Origin: Pseudoalteromonas arctica A 37-1-2 | Lineage (GTDB): Bacteria > Pseudomonadota > Gammaproteobacteria > Enterobacterales > Alteromonadaceae | Direction: 5' to 3' | Length of the DNA stretch: 64,000 bases | Assembly: GCF_000238395.3 (NCBI RefSeq) | Contig: NZ_CP011025.1 | Location: 806,001-870,000 of the forward strand | Shown here: piece by piece, positions 26,328-35,189 of the stretch | Numbering within the stretch: the first letter of the stretch is position 1 | Layout of the letters: each line of letters opens with the position of its first letter | Made by a program: the position numbers and the translations under genes | Notes under the pieces: model-generated | The model's database searches: none | What the model was told of the DNA's origin: nothing | What the model saw: only the letters and a program-made list of their open reading frames with translations

Positions 26328-27410
26328 ATGCTCATTGCGCTGGCTATAATTATTGGCTTTTTTTTACTGGTTACCTTATTACCTATGTCGTACAGCCAGC
26401 ATTACTTAGTGCGTAGCTGCGATTTTGTGCGCTTACAGGTTTTTTATATTGCCAGTTTTGTAGCCGTTACTTCGTTGTTTTTATTATGGCAAAGTAGCGC
26501 AATAGGCTATGTATTTATAGCCTTAACCTCATTACTTATAATGATTTTACAAGGTAAATGGATTTACCCGTATACGTGGCTTGCTAAAAAAGAAGTGCAA
26601 AGCGCACCTAAGCACATCGACCATAGCATTCGAATTATGTCGGCAAATGTACTTATGTCGAACCATAAAAGTGAGAAGTTAATTAGTCTTGTTGATGAGC
26701 ATCAACCCGACCTACTTATTACGCTTGAGAGCGATAGCTGGTGGGAAAATAAATTATCAGTCATTAAAAAAAATTACCCGTATTACATAGAATGCCCTAA
26801 AGACAATCGTTATGGCATGCACTTATACAGCAAGTTTAAAATACTCGATGCACAAATATGTGAGCTTATAGAAGAAGATATTCCCTCAATTCATATTTTG
26901 TTTGAAAACGATGAAGGCCTACAAATGCAAGGGCACTTTATTCACCCAGCACCACCAAGCCCGACAGAGGAAGACTCATCACGTCCGCGCGACTCAGAGC
27001 TAATAATGGTGGCTAAAGCACTTAAAAACCCTACACGACCTACCATAGTTGCCGGAGATTTAAACGACGTAGCGTGGTCGCGCAGCACCCGTTTGTTTAT
27101 GCAAATAAGTGGCTTTTTAGACCCTCGAAAAGGCCGTGGTTTTTATAACACCTTTCATGCAGGCTACTTTTTTATGCGTTGGCCGCTCGATCACTTATTT
27201 CATAGTGAAGGGTTTAAAGTAAAACGCATTAAGCGTTTAGCTAAATATGGCTCAGATCACTTTGCGTTGCTCACTGAGCTTTCTTTTGAGAACGCTAATC
27301 AGGAGTCACTAGAAGATAAACCCGAAGATCTAAAGCATGAAGAAATTCAAGAGCTTGCAATGAGCAAAGCCGATAAACGAAAAGTACCGAGGTTTGAGGA
27401 AAAGTTATAG
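26328..27410 (+). CDS. Membrane-anchored endonuclease/exonuclease/phosphatase-family protein
   Basis: 360 residues. Hydrophobic segments span about 2-20, 37-57 and 60-80, then the EEP fold begins: MSANVLMSNHKSEKL, LLITLESDSWWE, an HFIHPAPPSP segment, VVAGDLNDVAWS-type loop (IVAGDLND) and the closing GSDHFALLTEL. The Asn, Glu, Asp-Asn and Asp-His residues are those of metal-dependent phosphoesterases such as YafD. A charged 40-residue tail (SLEDKPEDL ... SKADKRKVPRF) extends beyond the fold; a second copy of exactly this tail is found 400 bases downstream. Start has ATAAGGA upstream. Confidence 0.82.
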   Translation: MLIALAIIIGFFLLVTLLPMSYSQHYLVRSCDFVRLQVFYIASFVAVTSLFLLWQSSAIGYVFIALTSLLIMILQGKWIYPYTWLAKKEVQSAPKHIDHSIRIMSANVLMSNHKSEKLISLVDEHQPDLLITLESDSWWENKLSVIKKNYPYYIECPKDNRYGMHLYSKFKILDAQICELIEEDIPSIHILFENDEGLQMQGHFIHPAPPSPTEEDSSRPRDSELIMVAKALKNPTRPTIVAGDLNDVAWSRSTRLFMQISGFLDPRKGRGFYNTFHAGYFFMRWPLDHLFHSEGFKVKRIKRLAKYGSDHFALLTELSFENANQESLEDKPEDLKHEEIQELAMSKADKRKVPRFEEKL

Positions 27411-27465
27411 CTGCTAATTTTAGCTATTCGTCAATCAGTCTTAACTTGCACTAGCTCAGACCTTA

Positions 27466-27509
27466 ACTGTCAGGTGTTTGACTAATAATATTTAATCAAA
27501 CCTGACAGT
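27466..27509. repeat. Strong inverted repeat after the EEP gene
   Basis: ACTGTCAGG-TG-TTTGA pairs with TCAAA-CCTGACAGT, a 14-bp stem with one two-base bulge and a 14-base loop. No T-run follows on either strand. It marks the left part of the segment that separates the intact EEP gene from the broken tail copy. Confidence 0.6.
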
Positions 27510-27600
27510 CTCATAAGTGCCATCAACGGATATTCAAGGCGTGTATTTGAAACTCTGTTGGGTGGCGCCTTCGGTTTAACTAAACTACCTTTTGACGTAG

Positions 27601-27632
27601 GTCGGATAAGTGGCGAAGTCACGCCATCCGAC
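27601..27632. repeat. REP-like palindrome
   Basis: GTCGGAT/ATCCGAC outer arms and GGCG/CGCC inner arms form a hairpin with a one-sided AAGT bulge and an AAGTCA loop, preceded by GTAG. This is the form of a bacterial REP sequence (compare the E. coli core GCCGGAT...ATCCGGC). No REP-associated transposase gene lies in the window. Confidence 0.65.
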
Positions 27633-27674
27633 AAAAATAATGAATTCACTAGAAACAACCCGACTTACCGCATT

Positions 27675-27809
27675 GAGCTTTCTTACGAAAATGCCAATCA
27701 GGAATCACTAGAAGATAAACCCGAAGATCTAAAAAATGAAGAAATCCAAGATCTAGCTGTGAGTAAAGCTGACAAGCGAAAAGTACCAAGGTTTGACGAG
27801 GAGTACTAA
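27675..27809 (+). pseudogene. Remnant: second copy of the EEP protein tail
   Basis: These 135 bases align without gaps to 27276-27410, the last 45 codons (stop included) of the EEP gene. By hand count 14 codons differ silently and 7 change the residue, so the copy diverged under protein-level selection and is not a fresh duplication. The catalytic part is missing; an open frame runs back to a TTG at 27558 but that extension is REP-derived sequence. Best read as the 3' end of a deleted paralogue. It could conceivably still be a short expressed peptide. Confidence 0.7.
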
Positions 27810-27849
27810 TCTAAATTAGCTTAAGTAGAGTTACTTGGTAGGATTAGCA

Positions 27850-28971
27850 CTATCTTGGAAAAGGTATTCTACTTTTTAATATCAACGTTACGCCTGATTT
27901 TGCTTCAATGACACAGTCTCTTTTTGCTGAAATCGGAACGATTCTATTAAAAGTAGGGTCAAATATTTCAATAGAAGTAATCATTTGACCAATAAATAAA
28001 TTATCCAAATAAATAGAGTCGTCAAGTGATAAAGATAATCGAGCTAATTCGTGGTTATAGCTATTTATATTAAAAATCAGTCTTTTATTTGCAGTAAAAA
28101 TTTTGACATAAATCGAATGTCTTTCTTGTTGTGCAGTAAACCCCTGAGTCAGTTTTTTTACTAAAGGATTTTGCATAAAAGAATACACTCTTTTATCAGA
28201 ATTTGAAATCATCATGTCATTTAGGTTAGCAATCGTAACTTCTGATTTGCACTCAATACCTTTTATTTCTCTTCTTAGAGAATTATGGGATACATAAGCT
28301 AACCATGGAGTTATGGGCATATAGAAAAAAGTCGTTTCTAAATGGGATTGACATAATTGAGCTAAGTAGAGTATCTCTTCAACATCATCACTGTTAAATT
28401 GCTTAGCAATGACTGGCTTATCTGAGGTCAAAAATGGTATTTGTGTGCAATTTATTAAAATAGCAGAATTATTGTGTACTAATTCTAAATCGCTATTATT
28501 GCACTGAAGTAACATTTTTTTTGAAATATCAGAGTACAGCTCTTTATTTCGGTTATTATTTTCGAATAAGTCTGCATAGCTAGCTATTCTATCATAGGAG
28601 TTTTGGATGTTGATGATCAAACTTTCACTTCTTAAAAACTGATGCAATACGAAAGCTGTAAATGTACTTTGGATTTTATTAGAAAAACTTCCGTTTAAGA
28701 AATCTCTCACTGCAATGTCGTATGAATATTCAATTCTTGATAAATATTCCTCGACTATAGGACTCGTTTCGTCATCAGACTGTAAATTATAGAACCTAGG
28801 CTTTGTGAAAGAGTTGTGGTCAAGCCCTCTCATTCTCCATTTCTCATTTAATTTTTTCGAGTTTGAATAAATTCCGGGTTTAAACTTAGTATTACCATTA
28901 TCCACTGAATTATCGACAAAGCGCTTTAAATAACATCGAGGGACTATATGTTGATTTTTTTTAACAGACAT
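27850..28971 (-). CDS. DUF4238-family protein
   Basis: 373 residues from the ATG at 28971 (MSVKKNQHIVPRCYL); an in-frame TTG at 28995 would add eight. QHIVPRCYLKRF at the N-terminus is the signature of DUF4238. Soluble, no signal peptide or membrane segment. Members occur sporadically in bacteria, often in variable regions, with no established function. The gene looks more AT-rich than its neighbours, uses codons such as AGA and ATA freely, and sits between the REP-bearing remnant and the aldehyde dehydrogenase gene, all suggestive of acquisition by transfer. No partner gene is adjacent. Confidence 0.75.
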   Translation of the reverse strand: MSVKKNQHIVPRCYLKRFVDNSVDNGNTKFKPGIYSNSKKLNEKWRMRGLDHNSFTKPRFYNLQSDDETSPIVEEYLSRIEYSYDIAVRDFLNGSFSNKIQSTFTAFVLHQFLRSESLIINIQNSYDRIASYADLFENNNRNKELYSDISKKMLLQCNNSDLELVHNNSAILINCTQIPFLTSDKPVIAKQFNSDDVEEILYLAQLCQSHLETTFFYMPITPWLAYVSHNSLRREIKGIECKSEVTIANLNDMMISNSDKRVYSFMQNPLVKKLTQGFTAQQERHSIYVKIFTANKRLIFNINSYNHELARLSLSLDDSIYLDNLFIGQMITSIEIFDPTFNRIVPISAKRDCVIEAKSGVTLILKSRIPFPR

Positions 28972-29177
28972 AACTTTAATAGTAGTTACAAGCAATATGA
29001 AAATTAGATTGGCATATTACTTAATAAAAAAACAAACATATACGTTAAATTTTAAGAATGGCTTCATATAAGTTAGCAAAGTGATAATGCGTATACTATT
29101 TTAAATCGTAATCTACAAATTATTCAAGTCTCTGGTTCATTCTTTGCTAAAAGCTACTCGGTAGTTTTATAGCTATA

Positions 29178-29214
29178 ATAAAAAGCCTAAAAGTGGTTAC
29201 CCACTTTTAGGCTT
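29178..29214 (-). terminator. Terminator of the aldehyde dehydrogenase gene
   Basis: AAGCCTAAAAGTGG/CCACTTTTAGGCTT, a perfect 14-bp stem with a 4-base loop (29183-29214). On the minus strand it is followed by TTTTATTAT. The rest of the 28972-29284 gap shows only AT-rich sequence that may hold the DUF4238 promoter. Confidence 0.8.
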
Positions 29215-29284
29215 AGTAATTTTGTGTTTTAAACACATATTAAAAATCTGTATTTAAAACACTTATTTCATTTATGCAGCTAAA

Positions 29285-30661
29285 TTAGCTGGCGATCATA
29301 ATGCTTTTAACATTAACAAATTCGCGCATACCAAAACCGCCGTGTTCTCTGCCGTAGCCACTGCCTTTAACGCCACCAAATGGTAGGTTAGGTTGTGCTA
29401 AACCGTAGCCGTTAATGTTGATCATGCCGGTGTCGAAGTACTTTTTAGCAAGCTCAATGGCTTTTTTCTCATCTTTTGAGAAAATACCACCGCCTAAACC
29501 GTAGCGAGAATCGTTGGCGATGCGCATAGCATCGTCGTTATCTTTCGCTTTAATAAGCGAAGCGACAGGGCCAAATAATTCGTCATCGTAGGCCGGCATG
29601 CCAGGTGATAGGTTATCAAGTAGCGTTGGTGGGTAGTAGTAACCTGTTTGCGATGGTATTTCGCCACCCGTTACTATGTTTGCACCTGCTTTAACTGATT
29701 CCATTACTTGGTCGTGAATGCCGTCGCGTAAATCTTCACGAGCCATTGGGCCTAAGTCTGTGCCATCAGCCATTGGGTCGCCCATTTTCATGGCTTCAAA
29801 CTGCTCTTTAATTTGTGCTTTAAAGTCATCGTAAAGTGACTCAACAACAACATAACGTTTAGCTGAAACACACGTTTCGCCGTTATTGATCATGCGACCT
29901 GTTACACAGGTTTTAACTGCAAGCTCTAAATCAGCGTCATCGAGTACTAAGTATGCATCGTTGCTACCCAGTTCTAACACTGTTTTTTTAGCGTGTTTAC
30001 CCGCTTCTGCAGCTACTTTTTTACCTGTGGCATCACTACCCGTAAAGGTTACGCCGCTAATTGCTTTGTGCGCAATGAGTGAGCTGGCGGTTTTACCGTC
30101 GATGAGTAAGTTGCTGAAACAGTACTCTGGGAAACCGGCTTGTTTAAATAGCTCTTCAATTTTTTCAGCCATGCCAAATACGTTACCAGCATGTTTTAAT
30201 ACGGTTGTGTTACCCGCCATTATGTTGGCAGCACTGTAGCGAATTACCTGATAAAGCGGGAAGTTCCACGGTTGAATACCTAACAGTACACCTGTTGGTT
30301 GGTAGCTGATAATTGCACGGCCGCCGTCCATATCACGTTCTTCGTCAGCAAGTACTTGTGGGCCTTGTTCGGCTGTGTAACGACAAATTCCTGCACATAG
30401 TTCAACTTCTTGAAAGCCTTGCTCGTATACTTTACCCATTTCTTCGGTCATGAGTTTTGCGATAGATTCTTTTTGCTCTTCGAAAAGTGAGGCTAACTTA
30501 TTAAGATATCTCGCACGTTCAGTGAACGACGTTAAGCGCCATTTTAAATATGTTTCGTGAGATTTTTCGATTACCTGTTCTGCTTCTTTTTGAGAAAGTA
30601 GCGTGTAGGTTTCAATGGTTTGCTCAGTTGCCGGATTAATCGTTTTAACTGTGTTACTCAT
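29285..30661 (-). CDS. NAD(P)-dependent aldehyde dehydrogenase (succinate-semialdehyde type)
   Basis: 458 residues, the length of the short Sad/GabD-like group. Motifs: the PWNFPLYQ segment of the cofactor site, FTGSDATGKKVAAEAG, catalytic-base Glu in VLELGSND, nucleophile Cys in NNGETCVSAKR, and PFGGVKGSGYGREHG at the end. It should oxidise an aldehyde such as succinate semialdehyde to the acid. Start has AAGGAGAT upstream. It is a single gene with its own terminator. Confidence 0.88.
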   Translation of the reverse strand: MSNTVKTINPATEQTIETYTLLSQKEAEQVIEKSHETYLKWRLTSFTERARYLNKLASLFEEQKESIAKLMTEEMGKVYEQGFQEVELCAGICRYTAEQGPQVLADEERDMDGGRAIISYQPTGVLLGIQPWNFPLYQVIRYSAANIMAGNTTVLKHAGNVFGMAEKIEELFKQAGFPEYCFSNLLIDGKTASSLIAHKAISGVTFTGSDATGKKVAAEAGKHAKKTVLELGSNDAYLVLDDADLELAVKTCVTGRMINNGETCVSAKRYVVVESLYDDFKAQIKEQFEAMKMGDPMADGTDLGPMAREDLRDGIHDQVMESVKAGANIVTGGEIPSQTGYYYPPTLLDNLSPGMPAYDDELFGPVASLIKAKDNDDAMRIANDSRYGLGGGIFSKDEKKAIELAKKYFDTGMININGYGLAQPNLPFGGVKGSGYGREHGGFGMREFVNVKSIMIAS

Positions 30662-30880
30662 TTCTATCTCCTTACAAATTAATTATCTATAAGGGTGCAA
30701 AACGAAAGCCAATATCAAAAAAAACAGTATTAATTAATCTCAAGTTATTGAAATGTATTATCTATTTTTGGTTTTTTATTCTGCTAATAACTTTTTACTA
30801 CTATGAATATATTATCCAAAGCAGTAAAAAGTTCTGATTGATGCAAAATTTACAAGGTTGACTGCTCATGCTTATTCAAC

Positions 30881-31396
30881 TTATAGAAGTTCTTTAGCAA
30901 TGCGCTTTAGTAGGTAGGTTTCTCGTAAAATGGAGAGTCCTTGTTTTTCACTGTTAGCAAGTGTGCGCTCGTTATGAGCAATTGCATCGTTAATATCAAC
31001 CCATTTAGCAGTCATGCCATTTTGCTGCTCATAATGCTCTAACTGTGCTTTGCCAAACTCGTCGGCAATATTACATACAAAGCAATACGATTTGATATGA
31101 ATAATATCAAAGTCTTCTTTATACCAAGGGCGATACTCTTCATAGAGTCCAAAGGCTTTAACTACACTTATTTGTTGTGCACCGGTTTCTTCGCTTAGTT
31201 CGCGAATTAAGCCTTGTTCAATACTTTCGCCTTCATCTACTCCACCACCCGGTAAGCTGTAATCTTCATAGCGGTTTGTATACATTAAAAGTATTTTATT
31301 ATTTTTAATAACAATGGCGCGAGCTGTTAAGCGCGTAAACTGACTACCGTGGTCAATATTAATACCTGAATGAACTAAGGTTTTTAATTGCTGCAT
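30881..31396 (-). CDS. NUDIX hydrolase
   Basis: 171 residues. The Nudix box is complete: GGGVDEGESIEQGLIRELSE followed by ETGA (GX5EX7REUXEEXGU). It is flanked by strands such as ARAIVIKNNKILLMYTNRYE. It hydrolyses a nucleoside diphosphate linked to some group X; the substrate is unknown. Start has AAGGAGACG upstream. It is divergent from the signalling operon. Confidence 0.88.
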   Translation of the reverse strand: MQQLKTLVHSGINIDHGSQFTRLTARAIVIKNNKILLMYTNRYEDYSLPGGGVDEGESIEQGLIRELSEETGAQQISVVKAFGLYEEYRPWYKEDFDIIHIKSYCFVCNIADEFGKAQLEHYEQQNGMTAKWVDINDAIAHNERTLANSEKQGLSILRETYLLKRIAKELL

Positions 31397-31629
31397 TTCG
31401 TCTCCTTTTTTAAGCTTTTAATGATAACAGTTGCTACCATTCTATAAATAGAAACGATTTTAATTATTTTTCGTAATTTGTGATCGTTTTTTTTAAGCAT
31501 ACGTAAATATTAGGTTGGTAAAATAAATAGCATTGGATTACTTAGCTATTTAAGTAATTAGATTCTAGGCGTGCCTTTAAATTAATATTTAGGATGCGTA
31601 GAATAAGAAAAAAAGCATAGGGATTTATC

Positions 31630-32970
31630 ATGTTAGACATACTTTTAGTAGACGATGACGTTGAATTTAGTGACGTTGTTTGCCACATAGTCGAATTCCT
31701 CGGCCACAATATAAGCACCGCCACCAGTTTAAAAGAAGCACATCAATGGTTTGAAAATAATACCTTTGACCATGTGCTACTTGATTTTATGTTACCTGAT
31801 GGTAGCGGTTTGCACTTACTTGATCATTTAAAAACGATTGGGCAATCTCCAAAAATTACACTTATATCGGGTCATCCTTCAGTTAAAGGCATTTTAGCTG
31901 AAATGTGTGAGCCAAATGTAGGGCATTTATTAAAACCATTACAACGCGAAGATTTAGAACTCGTTTTAAATGGCCCTAAAAAAACAGTTAAAAAAGCCAA
32001 GTCGAGCGGTATTACACGCCACTTTGGTGGGTTAATTGGTGAGTCTGAGCCAATGCAAAAACTATACAACATGATTGAACGCGTAGCTAAAACAAACGCT
32101 AACGTGATGCTTATGGGTGAAAGTGGTGCAGGTAAAGAAGTAGTGGCTCAAGCTATTCATAACGCAAGCCAGTGCGAAGGCCCATTAGTTGCTAGCAACT
32201 GTGGCGCACTTTCCAAAGAGTTAATTGGTAGTGAGTTATTTGGCCACGAAAAAGGCGCATTTACAGGCGCAATAGCACGTAAAGAAGGTGTGTTTGAGCA
32301 ATCAAATAACGGTACTTTGTTTTTAGATGAAGTAACCGAAATGCCAATTGATATGCAGCCAAATTTACTGCGAGTACTTGAAACTAAAAAAGTAACACGC
32401 GTAGGTGGTAACAGAGAAATACCAACCAATTGTCGTGTTATTTCAGCCACTAACCGCTCGCTTACCGATTTAGCGCAAAATAATATTATTCGTGAAGATA
32501 TTTACTTTAGGTTGGCTGTTTTTCCTATTGATATACCGCCACTTCGCGATAGAAAAGAAGATATTCCTTTATTAGCTAAAGCATTTTTAGATCAGCTTAA
32601 TGATGAAAACGGTACCCCATTTAGTTGGACGCCAGCGCAGCTAAAAGAGTTACAAAGCTATGAATGGCCAGGTAATGTACGAGAGCTTCGCCACGCTATA
32701 CACCGTGCATTTATTATGAGCGATCCGCAAACCAGCGACATTACTCTACCTGATAACTTAGAGTCGCCTTTTTCGCGCGTTAATAACCAAGCGGCCGAAA
32801 AGCCAGTATCAGCAGGACAAACCATTGAAGAAGTTGAAAAAGAACTTATTCATGCAACGCTCGATAAGGTGCAAGGTAATAAAACGCTTGCTGCACAAAT
32901 GCTGGGTATTAGCACCAAAACACTTTATAACCGCCTTAATGCATATGGCGGTATTGGCGAATATAAATAG
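31630..32970 (+). CDS. Sigma-54-dependent response regulator, first gene of signalling operon
   Basis: 446 residues: receiver domain 1-115 with Asp52 (LLDFMLPDG), AAA+ domain about 140-375 with Walker A GESGAGKE and an intact GAFTGA loop (GHEKGAFTGAIARKEG), and a C-terminal Fis-type helix-turn-helix (LDKVQGNKTLAAQMLGISTK). It begins an operon whose other four genes are all phosphorelay proteins, so it is the probable DNA-binding output. No sigma-54 promoter or clear palindrome was found in the 233 bases upstream, so the targets are elsewhere. Confidence 0.92.
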   Translation: MLDILLVDDDVEFSDVVCHIVEFLGHNISTATSLKEAHQWFENNTFDHVLLDFMLPDGSGLHLLDHLKTIGQSPKITLISGHPSVKGILAEMCEPNVGHLLKPLQREDLELVLNGPKKTVKKAKSSGITRHFGGLIGESEPMQKLYNMIERVAKTNANVMLMGESGAGKEVVAQAIHNASQCEGPLVASNCGALSKELIGSELFGHEKGAFTGAIARKEGVFEQSNNGTLFLDEVTEMPIDMQPNLLRVLETKKVTRVGGNREIPTNCRVISATNRSLTDLAQNNIIREDIYFRLAVFPIDIPPLRDRKEDIPLLAKAFLDQLNDENGTPFSWTPAQLKELQSYEWPGNVRELRHAIHRAFIMSDPQTSDITLPDNLESPFSRVNNQAAEKPVSAGQTIEEVEKELIHATLDKVQGNKTLAAQMLGISTKTLYNRLNAYGGIGEYK

Positions 32971-32984
32971 ATTTGAGGAAGGGC

Positions 32985-33194
32985 ATGACATCCGATAACC
33001 AAACAGAGCAACTAAATAAATTAGTACACGATGCAAGAGCGCCGCTTAATCGTATATCGATGAATGCAGAGCTTATTAAGTTGGTACTTGAAAACGATAT
33101 GCCAAAAGAAAAAGCGCTAGATGCACTTGATAAAATTATTAACAATTGCCAACAGTGTAGTGAAAGTTTACAAAAAATAACTGACTCTCAATAA
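32985..33194 (+). CDS. DHp-only (HisKA-like) protein without kinase catalytic domain
   Basis: 69 residues. The start is the ATG at 32985, with GAGGAAG 6 bases upstream; the earlier in-frame TTG lies inside that ribosome site. The sequence LVHDARAPLNRISMNAELIK matches the H-box and first helix of a HisKA phosphoacceptor domain, with His15 in the phosphorylated position, and the rest can form the second helix (ALDALDKIINNCQQCSESLQ). There is no ATP-binding domain, receiver or membrane segment. It starts 14 bases after the sigma-54 regulator gene and precedes the CHASE3 kinase gene by 38 bases. It could shuttle phosphate, dimerise with the full kinases, or antagonise them. Confidence 0.75.
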   Translation: MTSDNQTEQLNKLVHDARAPLNRISMNAELIKLVLENDMPKEKALDALDKIINNCQQCSESLQKITDSQ

Positions 33195-33232
33195 ATAGTA
33201 AGTGTTGTACAAACTCTAATTCGGGAAGCTAA

Positions 33233-34717
33233 ATGAGCAAGCAAAAACAGCAAGGTAAAGCGAATGTTACTTGGGCAGCTTTTATAGTTGTTGTGTTAAG
33301 TATTATTGTAGGTAACGCAGTTTTAGCATTGAATACGATTCAAGGTTTAACGCAAACCCAAAAGAGTTTAGATAACACTAATATGCTGACAGCGGCAATT
33401 GAGCAACTGCATTTATCAATAGTGCAGGCTGAGTCTGGTCAGCGCGGTTATTTATTAACAGAAGAGACTGACTATTTAACGCCTTATTACGATGCTATTG
33501 GACAAATTGAAGCTCAAACAGATCATGTTAAGTCACTACACTCTGAGATTGACGGCCAAGCTGAGCGTATTGCTCAGTTGTTAGTACTAGTTGATAGCAA
33601 AATTAAAGAGCTGAAGCAAACTGTAAACCTAGCATTGGATGACAAAGAGCGACGTGCAATTTATGTGTTAAATACACATAAAGGTCGGGAGCTTTATAAG
33701 CAAATTAGAGAGTATGTTAATGAAATTCAAGACCGTGAATTACTCTTTAAAGTGAGCCATTTTTCAAAGTTAGCGCAAATTAAGAATGAAGCTAAAATCA
33801 CGTTTGCTATTACAGCAATCACAAGCTTATTACTTATTATTGGTATGTTTGTAATGACACGTCTTAATTTAAGAAATGCAGCTAAGTATCGTTTTGAGCT
33901 TGAAAAACAAAACGAGACTTTAGCAACTAAAGTGTCTGAGCGTACGCAAGAATTAACGTTGTATTCTGACGAACTGAGCCGAAGTAACCGAGAGCTTGAA
34001 GAGTTTGCTTTTGTAGCGAGCCATGACTTACAAGAACCGCTTAGAAAAATTCAAGCCTTTAGTGACCGCCTCGAAACCATGTTTAAAGATGAGCTTGGTG
34101 AAAAAGGGATTGATTACATTGGCCGCATGAAAAATGCAGCGCAACGCATGTCTAACTTAATTAATGATCTATTAGAGTTCTCGCGTATTACTACGCGCGG
34201 CAAAGACTTCGATGATACAAATTTAAACGAAGTAGTAACCGATATATTAAGTGATTTAGAAATTGCGATAAAAGAGTCAGATGCACAAATTGATGTAGAA
34301 GACTTACCGGTTATTCAGGCTGATAAAAGCCAAATGCAGCAGCTGTTTTTAAACTTGTTGTCGAACGCTGTAAAATTTAGGCGCCCAGGTGTAAGTCCAC
34401 ATATAAAAATCAGCTACCAAGATAAAGATATTTTTAGTGAGGATCATAATACCAATTTGAGCTTTCAAGTTATTACTATAGAAGATAACGGTATTGGTTT
34501 TTCACAGGACTATGCCGATAAAATATTTGTACCGTTTCAACGTTTGCACGGTCGCTCACAATATAAAGGCACAGGTATTGGCCTTTCTGTATGTAGGCGT
34601 ATTGTGGAACGTCATGGCGGAACAATTACAGCAAAAAGTAAAGACGGTGAAGGTGCAACCTTCATTATAAAACTACCTGTGGAAGCTGCGCTTTTCACAT
34701 TGCAAGGAGAGGCTTAA
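33233..34717 (+). CDS. CHASE3-domain sensor histidine kinase
   Basis: 494 residues: membrane segment at about 13-33, an extracytoplasmic CHASE3 domain (about 38-185, AESGQRGYLLTEETDYL), second membrane segment 189-208, a short coiled linker, HisKA with His264 in ASHDLQEPLRKIQ, and HATPase_c with NLLSNAVKF, DNGIGF and GTGIGLSVCRRIVE. The HDLQEPL H-box is the phytochrome-like class that commonly pairs with a single-domain Rcp1-type receiver; such a receiver gene follows with no gap. It senses an unknown signal at the cell surface. Confidence 0.9.
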   Translation: MSKQKQQGKANVTWAAFIVVVLSIIVGNAVLALNTIQGLTQTQKSLDNTNMLTAAIEQLHLSIVQAESGQRGYLLTEETDYLTPYYDAIGQIEAQTDHVKSLHSEIDGQAERIAQLLVLVDSKIKELKQTVNLALDDKERRAIYVLNTHKGRELYKQIREYVNEIQDRELLFKVSHFSKLAQIKNEAKITFAITAITSLLLIIGMFVMTRLNLRNAAKYRFELEKQNETLATKVSERTQELTLYSDELSRSNRELEEFAFVASHDLQEPLRKIQAFSDRLETMFKDELGEKGIDYIGRMKNAAQRMSNLINDLLEFSRITTRGKDFDDTNLNEVVTDILSDLEIAIKESDAQIDVEDLPVIQADKSQMQQLFLNLLSNAVKFRRPGVSPHIKISYQDKDIFSEDHNTNLSFQVITIEDNGIGFSQDYADKIFVPFQRLHGRSQYKGTGIGLSVCRRIVERHGGTITAKSKDGEGATFIIKLPVEAALFTLQGEA

Positions 34718-35179
34718 ATGCCCTATTCAAAAGTAAAACCTATTACTATTTTAATGGCAGACGATGATGAAGATGATCGTTTGTTAACACAAGATGCCCT
34801 TGCCGAAAGCCGTGTACTTAACGAACTTCATTTTGTTGAAGATGGCGTTGAGTTACTTGAATATTTAGAACGTAAAGGTAAGTTTGAAGACAAAACAGTG
34901 TCGCCACGACCAGGATTGATATTACTTGATTTAAACATGCCAAGAATGGATGGTCGTGAAGCACTTGAAGCTATAAAAGCAAACCCTAATTTAAAGGGAA
35001 TCCCGGTTGTTATATTAACTACGTCTAAGCAAGAAGAAGACATGGTTAAAGGGTATAACTTAGGTGCTGCATCTTATATTACTAAGCCAGTGACGTTTGA
35101 TGGTTTAGTTGATTTGATGAAAACGCTAGGAAAATACTGGGTAGAGTTTGTAGAGCTACCGACAACATTTAACGATTAA
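34718..35179 (+). CDS. Single-domain response regulator (Rcp1-like)
   Basis: 153 residues, a lone receiver: acidic pocket in MADDDEDDR (14-21), phosphoacceptor Asp71 (LILLDLNMPRMDG), Thr and Lys switch residues in ILTTSKQEED and YITKPVTF. The length and the DLNMPRMDG form fit the Rcp1 group partnered with phytochrome-like kinases. Its ATG follows the kinase stop codon directly, and it ends 10 bases before the hybrid kinase gene. It has no output domain and presumably passes phosphate onward. Confidence 0.92.
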   Translation: MPYSKVKPITILMADDDEDDRLLTQDALAESRVLNELHFVEDGVELLEYLERKGKFEDKTVSPRPGLILLDLNMPRMDGREALEAIKANPNLKGIPVVILTTSKQEEDMVKGYNLGAASYITKPVTFDGLVDLMKTLGKYWVEFVELPTTFND

Positions 35180-35189
35180 TGGAGATTGT

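Noticed and set aside
27558-27809. Open frame of 83 codons starting with TTG
   Set aside because: Only the last 45 codons match a protein; the front part is REP-derived and the TTG has no good ribosome site. Recorded as a remnant.
31397-31629. Sigma-54 promoter upstream of the signalling operon
   Set aside because: The nearest candidate (TTGGTAAAATAAATAGC) has GG-to-GC spacing one base too long and a poor -24 element.
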